Assembly: GCA_028345295.1 (NCBI GenBank)
Contig: JAOMDA010000003.1
Location: 1 to 64,000, forward strand
Origin: Candidatus Nitrosopelagicus sp.
GTDB lineage: Archaea > Thermoproteota > Nitrososphaeria > Nitrososphaerales > Nitrosopumilaceae
Length of the DNA: 64,000 nucleotides
Reading direction: 5' to 3'
Below, one piece after another: positions 35,594-44,006 of the stretch. The notes under the pieces are model-generated. The model saw nothing but the letters and a program-made list of their open reading frames with translations, had not been told where the DNA came from and did no database searches. The number at the start of each line of letters is the position of its first letter. Position 1 is the first letter of the stretch. A program made the position numbers and the translations under genes.

Positions 35594-36094
35594 ATGTCAA
35601 CATTATTGGAAAAACCAATATCGGTAAATCGAATATTAACAACAAGTATTGGTCATGCTAAAGCAATAGAAGACCCTGCTAGGGCAAAAATTGTCCAAAT
35701 GTTGTATAACAGAAATTTAAATGCTGAACAAATCACTCTTCAATTAAAGAAACAAGGACATAAGAAAGCACTTACAACAATCAGACACCATCTTGACATT
35801 TTAAAAGAATCAGGGTTAATCGAGATTGTTAGAATTGAAGAAAGTCGTGGCGCAATTAGCAAATTTTATGGAACGTCAACAAAATTATTGGACTATGAAA
35901 CTCCCAAAGATTTTGATGAGAAGTATTCCGGATTGATAAAATCTACATCAACTAAGTTAGAAAAAATTGTCCATTCAATGTCTAAAAAGACTGGAAAAAC
36001 TACCAAATCTGATGTCAAACGTGAATTTAATCAGTATTTGATGATGGAGATAGTTAATCGTGCTATGACTAGTGTTTTAGAAGCAAAAACCTAG
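35594..36094 (+). CDS. ArsR-like winged-helix transcriptional regulator
   Basis: The 166-aa protein has an ArsR-type HTH (AKAIEDPARAKIVQMLYNRNLNAEQITLQLKKQ, then TTIRHHLDILKESGLIEIV) and a wing, followed by a charged helical C-terminus that could dimerise. No metal-binding Cys pair is seen. The twin dyads upstream suggest autoregulation. The second A/T box near 35579-35590 could serve a leaderless start at 35594. Confidence 0.82.
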   Translation: MSTLLEKPISVNRILTTSIGHAKAIEDPARAKIVQMLYNRNLNAEQITLQLKKQGHKKALTTIRHHLDILKESGLIEIVRIEESRGAISKFYGTSTKLLDYETPKDFDEKYSGLIKSTSTKLEKIVHSMSKKTGKTTKSDVKREFNQYLMMEIVNRAMTSVLEAKT

Positions 36095-36507
36095 GATACT
36101 TCTATAATCATATTTCCTTTAGTTTTTGGATTCTGAAGTATTTTAACAAAATCTCTTGGTATATCACTAGAAGCATTATCACAGTTTATTGCAATTGTTC
36201 TAGAGCATGTAAACGCACTTTTTCTTAAAACAATATCCTTTGTATGTTTTAGAGATAGTTTCTCTGAGCCATATCCGTTAATTGTGAATTTTTTACCATT
36301 TGCCTCTATAGAAAACAAAATTTTTGTTTTTGTATTTTGAATTTTTTTCTTCATTTTTTCAGGTAAATCCATACATGAAATATCTGCTCCAACACCTACT
36401 ATACAGTCACCATTAGTAGTTAATTCTGAATCTTTTGTAATTTCTATAGTTTTTTCATGAAGAGAAAGTATGTTCTTATGACCTAAAAATGGCACAGAGA
36501 TTTTCAT
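36091..36507 (-). CDS. DUF371 domain protein
   Basis: A 138-aa archaeal DUF371 protein: F-L-GHKNILSLHEKTIEITKDSELTTNGDCIVGVGAD, then FTINGYGSEKLSLKHTKDIVLRKS and a C-terminal CDNASSDIPRDFV. ATG 36507 (MKISVPFLGH) matches the family start; a longer frame to 36540 is less likely. Function unknown in the family. It overlaps the ArsR-like gene tail to tail by 4 nt. Confidence 0.8.
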   Translation of the reverse strand: MKISVPFLGHKNILSLHEKTIEITKDSELTTNGDCIVGVGADISCMDLPEKMKKKIQNTKTKILFSIEANGKKFTINGYGSEKLSLKHTKDIVLRKSAFTCSRTIAINCDNASSDIPRDFVKILQNPKTKGNMIIEVS

Positions 36508-36557
36508 AGTTTTTGTGTGTATAAGAGAAATAAATATCACATTTTATCTAATTTAGT

Positions 36558-36965
36558 ATGGATTCTAAGGTAGAAAAACTGCTTAATGGAAAAAATCTAG
36601 TTTTTTTGGCCACCACCATGTCTGATGGGTCTCCACAAGTTACTCCAGTTTGGGGAAATTTTGTTAATTCATACATTTTGATAAACACTGCAGAAGGTAG
36701 GCTAAAACACAAAAACATACTTAGAGATCCTCGAGTTGCAATTTCAGTAGTTGACGCTAAAAATCCTCTTGATATGACATCAATTCGTGGTAAAGTTATT
36801 GCAATTTTGCCTGATTATGAATACAAACATGCTGATTTTCTTACAAAACAATACATGGGAAAAGAAAAGTATCCATTCAAACGCCCTGGAGAAAAGAGAA
36901 TCACACTCAAAATTGAACCTGAAAGAGTTTTTATTCTCCCTGAATTGGAAATGTCTAACGACTAA
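36558..36965 (+). CDS. flavin/F420 split-barrel (PPOX-family) protein
   Basis: A 135-aa protein with the pyridoxamine-phosphate-oxidase-like fold: NLVFLATTMSDGSPQVTPVWGNF, ILINTAEGRLKHKNILRDPRVAISVVD and RGKVIAI. Such proteins bind FMN or F420 and reduce or sense small molecules. The substrate is not predictable. Thaumarchaea make F420, so F420 use is plausible. Confidence 0.85.
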   Translation: MDSKVEKLLNGKNLVFLATTMSDGSPQVTPVWGNFVNSYILINTAEGRLKHKNILRDPRVAISVVDAKNPLDMTSIRGKVIAILPDYEYKHADFLTKQYMGKEKYPFKRPGEKRITLKIEPERVFILPELEMSND

Positions 36966-36973
36966 CTAAAATT

Positions 36974-37002
36974 AATATTTCTAAACTCGAATTTAGAAAC
37001 AT
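36974..37002 (+). repeat. 29-bp dyad operator, left copy
   Basis: Contains the palindromic core TTTCTAAA-N6-TTTAGAAA (36978-36999). The full 29 nt are identical to the reverse complement of 37900-37928. The copy lies 45 nt before the ATG of the 48-aa membrane protein, and TATA-like ATATAATA follows directly (37001-37008). Confidence 0.92.
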
Positions 37003-37046
37003 ATAATATCTAACATCTCAGATTAACGTATTCTTAAACAGAGTTT

Positions 37047-37193
37047 ATGCGTAATAGTATCATGCATCCAGACACAAATAAGAACGGTATTTTTTCAAGT
37101 GATAAACCAAAAAACATTCCAAAGTTTTGGTATCCATTAACTCTTGGTGTAATAATCACTTGGATTATTTTCTCATTAGTTGTTGTAAAATAG
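37047..37193 (+). CDS. single-helix membrane microprotein, 48 aa
   Basis: A polar head (MRNSIMHPDTNKNGIFSS) followed by one transmembrane helix (FWYPLTLGVIITWIIFSLVVV). It is behind the left copy of the 29-bp dyad, which supports it as a regulated gene. Function unknown; perhaps a small membrane partner of another complex. Confidence 0.6.
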   Translation: MRNSIMHPDTNKNGIFSSDKPKNIPKFWYPLTLGVIITWIIFSLVVVK

Positions 37194-37200
37194 GTAAAAA

Positions 37201-37377
37201 GGAGGGGTTGAGCGTTTGTTCGTAACTAATAATGAAACATGATCATTTAACCACTGATCACCCTGGTTTGAGCTTTGTTTATTGTATATACGAACAACTG
37301 TTAAACCCCCCCAGTTTTTTGATATTTTTGAAAATATGGTCCATTCGTAAAATCGAATTGGTGTCATGGGGGTTTAG
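37201..37377. ncRNA. strongly structured intergenic region, candidate RNA
   Basis: Between two convergent genes lies a 210-nt gap with nested inverted repeats. GGGGTT (37204-37209) plus TTGTTCGTA (37216-37224) pair with TACGAACAA (37289-37297) plus AACCCC (37304-37309), leaving a symmetric 6x6 inner loop. TAAACCCCC (37302-37310) can alternatively pair with GGGGGTTTA (37368-37376). The two folds exclude each other. A frame on the minus strand here looks accidental. Confidence 0.45.
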
Positions 37378-37404
37378 CTTTTATGAACAAATGAGAGAAA
37401 TTAT

Positions 37405-37848
37405 CTAGAATGTCTTGATCAAAAATCTATTTGTTTTTTCACTCATTTCTATTACATTTTGAAGTGTTTCCATAAAAAATGGCTGATTAAGTTGCTCTTG
37501 TTTGTCTAAAACAATGTAAACTCCCACCTTTTTTTTACCATCTTCATCAAGAAATTTATGAATTGCTTTAATGGAATAACAAAAATCTGCTATTTTTGAT
37601 TTGATTTTTTCCTGTTCATTTTCATTAAGTTCTAAAAATCTGCGGATTAGTTTAGTTTTAAATTCAACTTTTACACCAACAACAAGTATATTTTCTTGTT
37701 GCCGTGGTTCAAAAATTTCGATGTTGTTACCAAGCCCATCACCATTATTTATTATAAATCTAAAATTACTTTCATCATTATCTATTTTTTTGAATGAATA
37801 ATTTTCATGTATTAGCCATCTTTCAACATTGTCTCTTAGACTTGACAT
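37405..37848 (-). CDS. DUF2299-like archaeal protein
   Basis: The 147-aa soluble protein resembles archaeal DUF2299 proteins (VERWLIHENYSFKKID, NNIEIFEPRQQENILVVGVKVEF, LIRRFLELNENEQEKIKSKI, GVYIVLD). Function unknown; the fold recalls type III secretion chaperone-like domains. The right copy of the 29-bp dyad lies 52 nt upstream of its ATG, in the same relative orientation as the left copy has to the 48-aa gene. Confidence 0.65.
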   Translation of the reverse strand: MSSLRDNVERWLIHENYSFKKIDNDESNFRFIINNGDGLGNNIEIFEPRQQENILVVGVKVEFKTKLIRRFLELNENEQEKIKSKIADFCYSIKAIHKFLDEDGKKKVGVYIVLDKQEQLNQPFFMETLQNVIEMSEKTNRFLIKTF

Positions 37849-37899
37849 AATGAACAGAAATATTCACAGTATAAGATGTTTGACACGTTTAGATTAACA

Positions 37900-37928
37900 A
37901 TGTTTCTAAATTCGAGTTTAGAAATATT
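37900..37928 (-). repeat. 29-bp dyad operator, right copy
   Basis: Exact reverse complement of 36974-37002. It lies upstream of the minus-strand DUF2299-like gene; its last base overlaps the stop codon of the gene at 37928-38173. Confidence 0.92.
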
Positions 37929-38173
37929 TAATATCCTGGGTTGAAATCCTGCTCAAATGGAAAGATTGCAGATAACGAAATTGATGCCACGATGTTAATT
38001 ATTGTAAGAATTCCGCCAAGTATAAGACAATTTTTTGCTTTCTTTGGATCATCTTTTCTTAGTGCAAAGTATCCAATAACACCTCCTACTAAACCAAACA
38101 AAATTGGCACTAAATACCACCATCTACTTCTAATACTCGCATTATAATTTGGGTCCAATTGTTTAAACTCCAC
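37928..38173 (-). CDS. two-helix membrane protein, 81 aa
   Basis: Two transmembrane helices (WWYLVPILFGLVGGVIGYFAL and NCLILGGILTIINIVASISL) joined by a basic loop RKDDPKKAKN, a layout common in small archaeal and bacterial membrane proteins with a zinc-ribbon-free head. Start is GTG 38173. It lies 8 nt downstream of the zinc-ribbon gene and is probably co-transcribed. Confidence 0.65.
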   Translation of the reverse strand: MEFKQLDPNYNASIRSRWWYLVPILFGLVGGVIGYFALRKDDPKKAKNCLILGGILTIINIVASISLSAIFPFEQDFNPGY

Positions 38174-38181
38174 TTTTTTTA

Positions 38182-38430
38182 CTATTTATTTTTTCCAATC
38201 TTTTTTCTAATCTGATTAATTTCAATTTCGACAGTTTCTAGTGGTTCTTCAACAATGTTTCGTCTAATTGAAAACATCTTTGGTTTTTCAAAATCATCAG
38301 TGCAATCTGGACATGCATAAACTAAGATCCTATGTTCGTTTGGGGCTTTGGGATTTGATAATCTTGGATAATACACTAGTCTTGCACCACAATCGACACA
38401 ATATCGATTTGCTCTTCTAATTCTGGCCAA
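38182..38430 (-). CDS. zinc-ribbon protein, 82 aa
   Basis: Two Cys pairs, CVDC (11-14) and CPDC (40-43), define a zinc ribbon, followed by a basic tail. The start is TTG 38430, supported by GGAGGT seven nt upstream. It may bind nucleic acid; no family recognised. Confidence 0.7.
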   Translation of the reverse strand: MARIRRANRYCVDCGARLVYYPRLSNPKAPNEHRILVYACPDCTDDFEKPKMFSIRRNIVEEPLETVEIEINQIRKKIGKNK

Positions 38431-38543
38431 TGTAGACCTCCTGCATTATTACTTCTTTGCGATCAACTATTAGATCGACACTGTCTAACCTTATGCACTA
38501 ATTGGTTACATGAAATCATCCATAGTTTCAGATAATAGAAAGG

Positions 38544-38617
38544 CGCCGCCCATCAGACTTGAACTGATGACCAATCGATTAACAGTCGAACGCTCTACCA
38601 CGCTGAGCTAGGGCGGC
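38544..38617 (-). tRNA. tRNA-Asn(GTT)
   Basis: A full 74-nt cloverleaf on the minus strand: acceptor GCCGCCC/GGGCGGC, D stem GCTC/GAGC, anticodon loop CTGTTAA (anticodon GTT, asparagine), T arm ATCAG-TTCAAGT-CTGAT, discriminator G. No intron and no encoded CCA. The first anticodon-stem pair is a T-T mismatch. Confidence 0.93.
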
Positions 38618-38676
38618 TCAAATTAAAACCTAGTAAAATATGATTTAATCTTTCGCATTTGTTTGATTTTTAACTT

Positions 38677-38964
38677 TTAATTAAATTTTGAGAAAAATTC
38701 AACTATTTCATTTTTATGGGCTTCAACAATTTCTACAATCTCCATATGTTCATCTGGAGTAGGTTCTCGCTTATGGAATAATTGAAATGCACTTAATGCT
38801 GAGCCTACCATCTCACCTACAAAAAAACCACACAAGAAATCACCAGTATTTTCACACTTCCATACATCGTTAATTCTTGGTGATGCACCAGCTTTTTCGT
38901 AAAGTGCTAATGTATCTACAATTAGTTTTTCGGTCTGTTCTTTAAATTCAGGATCTAATGGCAA
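38677..38964 (-). CDS. hypothetical protein downstream of uL6, 95 aa
   Basis: An acidic helical protein with conserved-looking segments (ASPRINDVWKCENTGDFLCGFFVGEMVGSALSAFQLFHKREPTPDE). It starts at TTG 38962-38964, 18 nt after the uL6 stop, so it rides on the ribosomal transcript where other archaea have L32e. I do not recognise a family. Confidence 0.6.
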   Translation of the reverse strand: MPLDPEFKEQTEKLIVDTLALYEKAGASPRINDVWKCENTGDFLCGFFVGEMVGSALSAFQLFHKREPTPDEHMEIVEIVEAHKNEIVEFFSKFN

Positions 38965-38982
38965 GGAAGTTTTACCTATGAG

Positions 38983-39540
38983 TTATTTTTCAATTCCTTT
39001 CTTTTTTTCAAATTTATAAATTCCATCTAAAAATACTCGATGGTCTTTATTTTTTACTCTAGAATTATTTTCAATCTCTGCGGCTGTTTGTGTCACATCA
39101 GTTAACACATGTCCAGTGATTATAACATCATCACCTTTAGGCACTACTTTCGTTTTACCCCAAATTTTTGTTTTTCTTGCTGCTCTTTCACCCTGAAAAT
39201 TTTCAATTAAGACCGTTTTCTCATCAGCTTTAACAGTAATAGGGAAATGTGAAAATACAATTTTCATTTTGATTGTATATCCTTCAATCACACCTTCACA
39301 AAGATTTCTTATAATTGATCTGGCTGTGTTCATTATGGCATAATTCTTATTTCTTGTACCTACTGCTTTAAGAGAAACTTTGCCATCAGAAATTGAAATG
39401 TCAACAGGAATTTTTTTAAATGATTTATGTGTTTTACCTAATGGTCCACTTATCTCTAGCATGTTTGATTTGTATGTTACTTGTACATCCTCTGGTATTT
39501 CTACTTCAGTTTCAAACTTTCCTAATTGTTTAGTAGACAT
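38983..39540 (-). CDS. rpl6: ribosomal protein uL6
   Basis: A large-subunit protein near the sarcin-ricin loop. The 185-aa sequence shows the two L6 repeats and archaeal motifs (ISGPLGKTHKSF, IMNTARSIIRNLCEGVIEGYTIKMKIVFSHFP, KDHRVFLDGIY). It overlaps uS8 by 11 nt. Last ribosomal gene of the cluster in this window. Confidence 0.96.
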   Translation of the reverse strand: MSTKQLGKFETEVEIPEDVQVTYKSNMLEISGPLGKTHKSFKKIPVDISISDGKVSLKAVGTRNKNYAIMNTARSIIRNLCEGVIEGYTIKMKIVFSHFPITVKADEKTVLIENFQGERAARKTKIWGKTKVVPKGDDVIITGHVLTDVTQTAAEIENNSRVKNKDHRVFLDGIYKFEKKKGIEK

Positions 39541-39922
39541 ATCCTATCAAAAATCCTCCCAATCCTTTATTTGCAGCTTCATGATGTGACATAACACCTT
39601 TATTCGTTGTAACAACCAGCATACCTCTTGTATATGATGGTAAAAATTGTTGTTCCCATCTTGAGTACTCTGATTTTTTTACTTTAAATCTTGGTGAAAT
39701 TGAACCACACTTTGAAATCTTTGCAAATAATTTAATTTTAAATTTTCCACCTCTATTGTCTTCTATATGTTCAAAATCTTCAATATAACCATCTTTTTTT
39801 AATGTGTTTAATACTTGAATAGCTAATTTTGATGTAGGGACTATAACACATTCAGACTTTCGTCTAGATTCTGTATTATCTATAGTGACAAATAAATTTG
39901 CTAAGACATTCATTGCTGGCAT
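39530..39922 (-). CDS. rps8: ribosomal protein uS8
   Basis: A 130-aa 16S-binding protein with the archaeal MPAMNVLANLFVTIDN start and C-terminal SYTRGMLVVTTNKGVMSHHEA. Between uS14 and uL6, the standard spc order. Confidence 0.97.
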   Translation of the reverse strand: MPAMNVLANLFVTIDNTESRRKSECVIVPTSKLAIQVLNTLKKDGYIEDFEHIEDNRGGKFKIKLFAKISKCGSISPRFKVKKSEYSRWEQQFLPSYTRGMLVVTTNKGVMSHHEAANKGLGGFLIGYVY

Positions 39923-39926
39923 TTTA

Positions 39927-40121
39927 TCACCTAAACTTTTTGAATCCTAATGAATTTGCAACTTCTCTAAAACATTGTCTGCATAAATGTAAATCATATT
40001 TTCTAATATTTGATGTATAGCATCCACATCTTTTACACCATCTTGAGCCTCTTCCAAAACTTTTTTGTTTTCTTTCTGTATATCCAGTTCCACGGTCACC
40101 CCATGATCTATTTTTTGCCAT
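39927..40121 (-). CDS. rps14: ribosomal protein uS14 (zinc form)
   Basis: A 64-aa zinc-binding S14 with C29, C32, C47 and C50 in CKRC and CRQC. The start overlaps the stop of uL5 by one base. Confidence 0.96.
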   Translation of the reverse strand: MAKNRSWGDRGTGYTERKQKSFGRGSRWCKRCGCYTSNIRKYDLHLCRQCFREVANSLGFKKFR

Positions 40122-40642
40122 TATCTAACGTTGACTCCAAATTCTTTGGTTAGATAATCTTTTGCTTCACTAGGTGTGATTTTGTGTGTTTTACCTACCT
40201 TCGCTTTATGTTTACTTCTTAATTTAATACTAAAACCTGGCCTAGAAAGATTTACGGTAACATTTAATCCTAAAATCCCAATTTTTGGGTCATACTTTAT
40301 TCCAGGAATATCAATATGCTCTAAAATACCAAATGACAGATTACCATCGCTATCAATAGATTCTTGCTTAACATTGTTTCCTTTTGCCTCAAACAATTTT
40401 TGTAATAGTTTTTTTGCATCATCACTTCTAACAGTTACTGCAACTCCAATCGGTTCATTCTTTCTAACTCCCCAATCTCTTTGAGCTTTTTTTGCATTTC
40501 TTGCATTAGGGCTTTTACCAGATATTTGTTCTAGAGCCTTTTTTGCTATTTCAATAGCATCACCTGATTTTCCTACACCCATGTTTAAAACAACTTTTTC
40601 AAGTCTTATCTCTTTCATTAAATTTTTTGTTTCCTGTGCCAT
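40121..40642 (-). CDS. rpl5: ribosomal protein uL5
   Basis: A 173-aa protein that binds 5S rRNA. Typical segments: [70 protein letters not shown]. Follows S4e by 6 nt. Confidence 0.97.
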   Translation of the reverse strand: MAQETKNLMKEIRLEKVVLNMGVGKSGDAIEIAKKALEQISGKSPNARNAKKAQRDWGVRKNEPIGVAVTVRSDDAKKLLQKLFEAKGNNVKQESIDSDGNLSFGILEHIDIPGIKYDPKIGILGLNVTVNLSRPGFSIKLRSKHKAKVGKTHKITPSEAKDYLTKEFGVNVR

Positions 40643-40648
40643 TTATCA

Positions 40649-41365
40649 TCACCTAATTTGTATTGGAGGTTTTTCTTTACCTATTGCCATCACAAGGCTT
40701 GCAGGAATTTCAATTTGCTTTTCCCCTATTTTTATGTCAACCCTTTTTGGAAGAACAAAAGTACCTTCTTTAATATTTTTAATTTCACCTATCTCCCCTG
40801 CATTTGTTCCTTGTATAATGAGACCATGTGAATCTTTTTCTAATTTTATTATCTCAAGTATTTTCTGTTCAGGAATTTGCATTAAACATGTATCACCTAC
40901 ATTTACTACAGCATCATCAATTAATGAACGACCATCATGAAATCCAATTTGGGTTCTTCCATCTTTAATTGTAGTTTTTGATTTAACAATAACTAGTTTT
41001 TTTGTTTTATCTATTTCTTGAATAAGTATTGGTTTTAGTAATGTACCATTTAATGGTACTAAGCGATAAATTTCTTTCATTCCATCTAATTCTACTACAT
41101 CCATTAATCCAATTCCATGATGTAGAGATTTTATTTTTACACCATCTATTGTAACTTTACCATTATATATTGCAAATTTTGCCTCACGTAGTTCTGAAAC
41201 AAGTTTTAATGTATCTCTCAAAAAAACTGCGGTTGGAATTGATTGTTCTTTTTTATGTGAACCAGGTCTTACTGTAACTACAAATCGTTTGTTTTTACGA
41301 GTAATTCCCCAATAACTTGGAGCCATTTGTCTTTTTAGTTTTTTACTTCCTGCGATTTTTACCAA
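40649..41365 (-). CDS. rps4e: ribosomal protein eS4
   Basis: A 238-aa archaeal/eukaryotic S4e with S4 and KOW-like parts (LKRQMAPSYWGITRKNKRFVVTVRPGSH, VTIDGVK, IQGTNAGEIGEIKNI). The start is TTG 41365 with GGAGG upstream. Located between uL24 and uL5, as in other archaea. Confidence 0.96.
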   Translation of the reverse strand: MVKIAGSKKLKRQMAPSYWGITRKNKRFVVTVRPGSHKKEQSIPTAVFLRDTLKLVSELREAKFAIYNGKVTIDGVKIKSLHHGIGLMDVVELDGMKEIYRLVPLNGTLLKPILIQEIDKTKKLVIVKSKTTIKDGRTQIGFHDGRSLIDDAVVNVGDTCLMQIPEQKILEIIKLEKDSHGLIIQGTNAGEIGEIKNIKEGTFVLPKRVDIKIGEKQIEIPASLVMAIGKEKPPIQIR

Positions 41366-41827
41366 TTAATTTTCCTCCTTTTTCTTTTTTTCAGTTTTTA
41401 ATTTACTAGATTCTTTTTTTTCTGATGGTTGACTCTTAGATTCTTTTTCAGTTTTTTCAGTATTTGATTTGGGTTCAGATCTTACACTTCTTGGTTTTTT
41501 ACCTTCAAGTTTATTCATACGCCATTTATCATCACCATTAAGTCCTGTAACCACAATGTTTGTAGTATGAACATACACATCAAATTTATCGCCTTTTATT
41601 TTGTCTTTTTTAACACCTTCAATATTTATTCCGTTATTTTCTAGTGAAACTTTAGTAACTTTACCATCTACTCCATCAAATTCACCGCGAACTACTTTTA
41701 CTGTATCACCTTCAATTATACGAACACTTCTTTTATGATATTTTTTTTGTAATTCTTTTGAAAGTGATCCTGAAAGCTGGGAGCTAGCAGTTTGCTTTGT
41801 TGCATAATAAATTTGACGGTTTCTCAT
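41366..41827 (-). CDS. rpl24: ribosomal protein uL24 with charged C-terminal extension
   Basis: The KOW motif is in [23 protein letters not shown]. The protein is 153 aa from ATG 41827 (158 aa if TTG 41842 is used), longer than usual because of a Lys/Glu/Ser-rich tail of about 45 residues. That low-complexity tail is probably disordered. Confidence 0.93.
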   Translation of the reverse strand: MRNRQIYYATKQTASSQLSGSLSKELQKKYHKRSVRIIEGDTVKVVRGEFDGVDGKVTKVSLENNGINIEGVKKDKIKGDKFDVYVHTTNIVVTGLNGDDKWRMNKLEGKKPRSVRSEPKSNTEKTEKESKSQPSEKKESSKLKTEKKKKEEN

Positions 41828-41842
41828 TTTTCTTCCATTCAA

Positions 41843-42274
41843 TTATACCACCATCGATGCCAAGTTTGCAACTCTTGGCCATTTTTCTGTTGCTTCAGCA
41901 GCTACTGGACCTTTAATATCAGTTCCTTTAACTTCTCCTTCTGGAGTGATTAAAACACCTGCATTATCTTCAAATTGAACACGAACTCCATTTAGACGAT
42001 TTATTGCATACTTCTGTCTTATAATCACTGCACCGTAAACTTGCTTACGTAATTCTGCTGGACCTTTTTTAACTACAACGTTACAAAAATCACCAACTGC
42101 GGCTGCAGGCAATCTTGATACTCTTGTTTTATATTTATGTACATTTACAATCTCTATAATTTTTGCACCTGTATTATCTGCACATACGATTTGTGCACCC
42201 ACTGGAATTGATCTTGTGACATATGGTCTAAAGTCTACTACACCTTTAGATGCTTTAGATCGTGCACCACCCAT
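41843..42274 (-). CDS. rpl14: ribosomal protein uL14
   Basis: A 143-aa protein with the classic IVCADNTGAKIIEIVNV and the AAVGDFCNVVVKKGPAELRKQVYGAVIIRQK block. Forms an intersubunit bridge. Overlaps uS17 by one base. Confidence 0.97.
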   Translation of the reverse strand: MGGARSKASKGVVDFRPYVTRSIPVGAQIVCADNTGAKIIEIVNVHKYKTRVSRLPAAAVGDFCNVVVKKGPAELRKQVYGAVIIRQKYAINRLNGVRVQFEDNAGVLITPEGEVKGTDIKGPVAAEATEKWPRVANLASMVV

Positions 42275-42603
42275 TATTCTTTAACCTCCACCACTACAAA
42301 TGAAACTGATTTTGATAACGGTCTACATTCTGCTGCTATTACAATGTCACCTTCATTTACTTCAATGTTAGATGGCACATGTGCATGTATCGAATTTTTA
42401 CTCCTTGCATATCTTTTGAATTTACTATAGTATGTTGGAGATTCTTTTTCTAAAACTACCGTGTTTTTTGCTTTTGACTTGATTACTTTTCCTTGAAATA
42501 ATTTTCCACGAACAGATAATGTTCCATTAAAAGGATTTTTTTTGTCATTTTCTTCTATATTTTCAGTTGGCTCTGGAACTTTAATTCCTATATCTCTAGT
42601 CAT
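42274..42603 (-). CDS. rps17: ribosomal protein uS17
   Basis: A 109-aa archaeal S17: LSVRGKLFQGKVIKSKAKNTVVLEKE, KRYARSKNSIHAHVPSNIEVNEGDIVIAAECRPLSKS. It overlaps uL29 directly; no SUI1/aIF1 or Rpp29 gene lies between them, unlike many euryarchaea. Confidence 0.96.
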   Translation of the reverse strand: MTRDIGIKVPEPTENIEENDKKNPFNGTLSVRGKLFQGKVIKSKAKNTVVLEKESPTYYSKFKRYARSKNSIHAHVPSNIEVNEGDIVIAAECRPLSKSVSFVVVEVKE

Positions 42604-42802
42604 TTTTATTCATCTCATTTAATCGTGTTAAAAGTCTTGCAATATCTCTTTTTAATGGTTTAATTTTACCAGATTCTTTTCTTAGAGTTCCTTTAGCATT
42701 TTCTACTTCAAGTTTTGATAGTTCTGTTCTTAGTTGTATAACCCTATCCTTCAAATCATTCTCATTTAACTCTCTTACAGATTTCATTTTTAATCTAGAC
42801 AT
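42596..42802 (-). CDS. rpl29: ribosomal protein uL29
   Basis: A 68-aa helical hairpin protein at the tunnel exit (ELRTELSKLEVENAKGTLRKESGKIKPLKRDIARLLT). The ATG overlaps the uS3 stop. Confidence 0.95.
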   Translation of the reverse strand: MSRLKMKSVRELNENDLKDRVIQLRTELSKLEVENAKGTLRKESGKIKPLKRDIARLLTRLNEMNKND

Positions 42803-43542
42803 TATTTCAACTCCTGTTCATCTTCTTCCATACTATCAATTTTCTTAATTTTTTCTTCTTCTAATGCGATTAACTCTGATTCTGTCTCAGCTTTTGTTTT
42901 AATATCATCTTCTTGTTTCTGTTTGGCTTCTTTTTCTTGATCTTCTTTAGATTTTCCTTTCAATTCAAATTCAGGAATGAGTTTTTCTTTTTGGGCAATT
43001 CTAATCCTTATTCCAATTAGTCCCATGGGGGTTTCAACATGAACAATATCCTCAGATACTACTACATCAGCATGATGTCCAGCTCTTGGTAATATACCAG
43101 CACTATGTTTTTCAAATGCTGATCTGTCACCTCTAAGTTTTCCAGAAATTGTAATTTGTGTTCCCATTGCACCATTATCCATTATTTGTTGCATTGTCCA
43201 CATTGTTGCACGTCTAAATGCTGTACCACGTTCAAGGTGTGATGCCATTCTATTACACATGACATTTGGTGATAATTCTGGCTTTAGAATTTCTTCTACG
43301 GCAATCTGTGGATTTTTTAAATCAAATTGTTTTTCCAACGTTTCTGTTAGTTCTTTTATCCCAGTACCTTTTCTACCTATTACTATTCCGGGTCGTGTTA
43401 CATGTAATACAACTCGTGTGCCTGTAGGTGTTTTTGATATCTCTACATTAGAAAACCCTGCATCTTTTATTTTCTCTCGTAAAAAATCATTTATCAGCAT
43501 TGCATTATAATTATCTTTGATTACGTTTTTTACAGATGACAA
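42802..43542 (-). CDS. rps3: ribosomal protein uS3
   Basis: A 246-aa protein with an N-terminal KH domain ([25 protein letters not shown]) and a C-terminal S3 domain (GRLRGDRS-like [27 protein letters not shown]). A highly acidic and basic tail of about 45 residues is added. Start TTG 43542. Confidence 0.96.
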   Translation of the reverse strand: MSSVKNVIKDNYNAMLINDFLREKIKDAGFSNVEISKTPTGTRVVLHVTRPGIVIGRKGTGIKELTETLEKQFDLKNPQIAVEEILKPELSPNVMCNRMASHLERGTAFRRATMWTMQQIMDNGAMGTQITISGKLRGDRSAFEKHSAGILPRAGHHADVVVSEDIVHVETPMGLIGIRIRIAQKEKLIPEFELKGKSKEDQEKEAKQKQEDDIKTKAETESELIALEEEKIKKIDSMEEDEQELK

Positions 43543-44001
43543 TTATATCTCCACTGCGACAATTTCTACATGTGTCATTGTATCATTTTTTGGTGTTGCA
43601 CGACCTTGTGCTCTTGGAATAAATCGTTTTATTGAAACTCCTTTGTGCGCAGTTGCATTAATAATTTTTAATCTATCTAAATCCATTCCTTTGTATTCTG
43701 CGTTAGATTCTAAATTATCTAATAATTTTAGAACTTCAGTTGCAGCTTTCTGTGGGTATCTACCTGACATAACTCCAGGATCACTTCTATGTCCTACTTG
43801 ATTTTTATATCTTCCAAATGGAATACATCTTTTCTGCTCTACAACATCTTGAAGATAATCTCTTGCCTTTTCAATAGTAAGACCTTTAATTGCAGTAGCA
43901 ATTTCTCTTGCATGTTTATGTGAAATTTTCTTTTCTCTCATTGCAGATCTAACATGTCTAGTTGAATCATAATTTTGAAAAGCGTAACTATATCTTCCCA
44001 T
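43543..44001 (-). CDS. rpl22: ribosomal protein uL22
   Basis: A 152-aa L22 with RYSYAFQNYDSTRHVRSAMREKKISHKHAREIATAIKG and the tunnel loop FIPRAQGRATPKNDTMTHVEIVAVE. I chose the ATG at 44001; a GTG at 44010 would add three residues and overlap uS19. Confidence 0.96.
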   Translation of the reverse strand: MGRYSYAFQNYDSTRHVRSAMREKKISHKHAREIATAIKGLTIEKARDYLQDVVEQKRCIPFGRYKNQVGHRSDPGVMSGRYPQKAATEVLKLLDNLESNAEYKGMDLDRLKIINATAHKGVSIKRFIPRAQGRATPKNDTMTHVEIVAVEI

Positions 44002-44006
44002 TTTAA

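Noticed and set aside
37176-37367. A 63-codon minus-strand frame in the gap before the DUF2299-like gene
   Set aside because: It runs through the nested inverted repeats, overlaps the 48-aa gene, and has no recognisable domain or ribosome site. The structure explains the region better.
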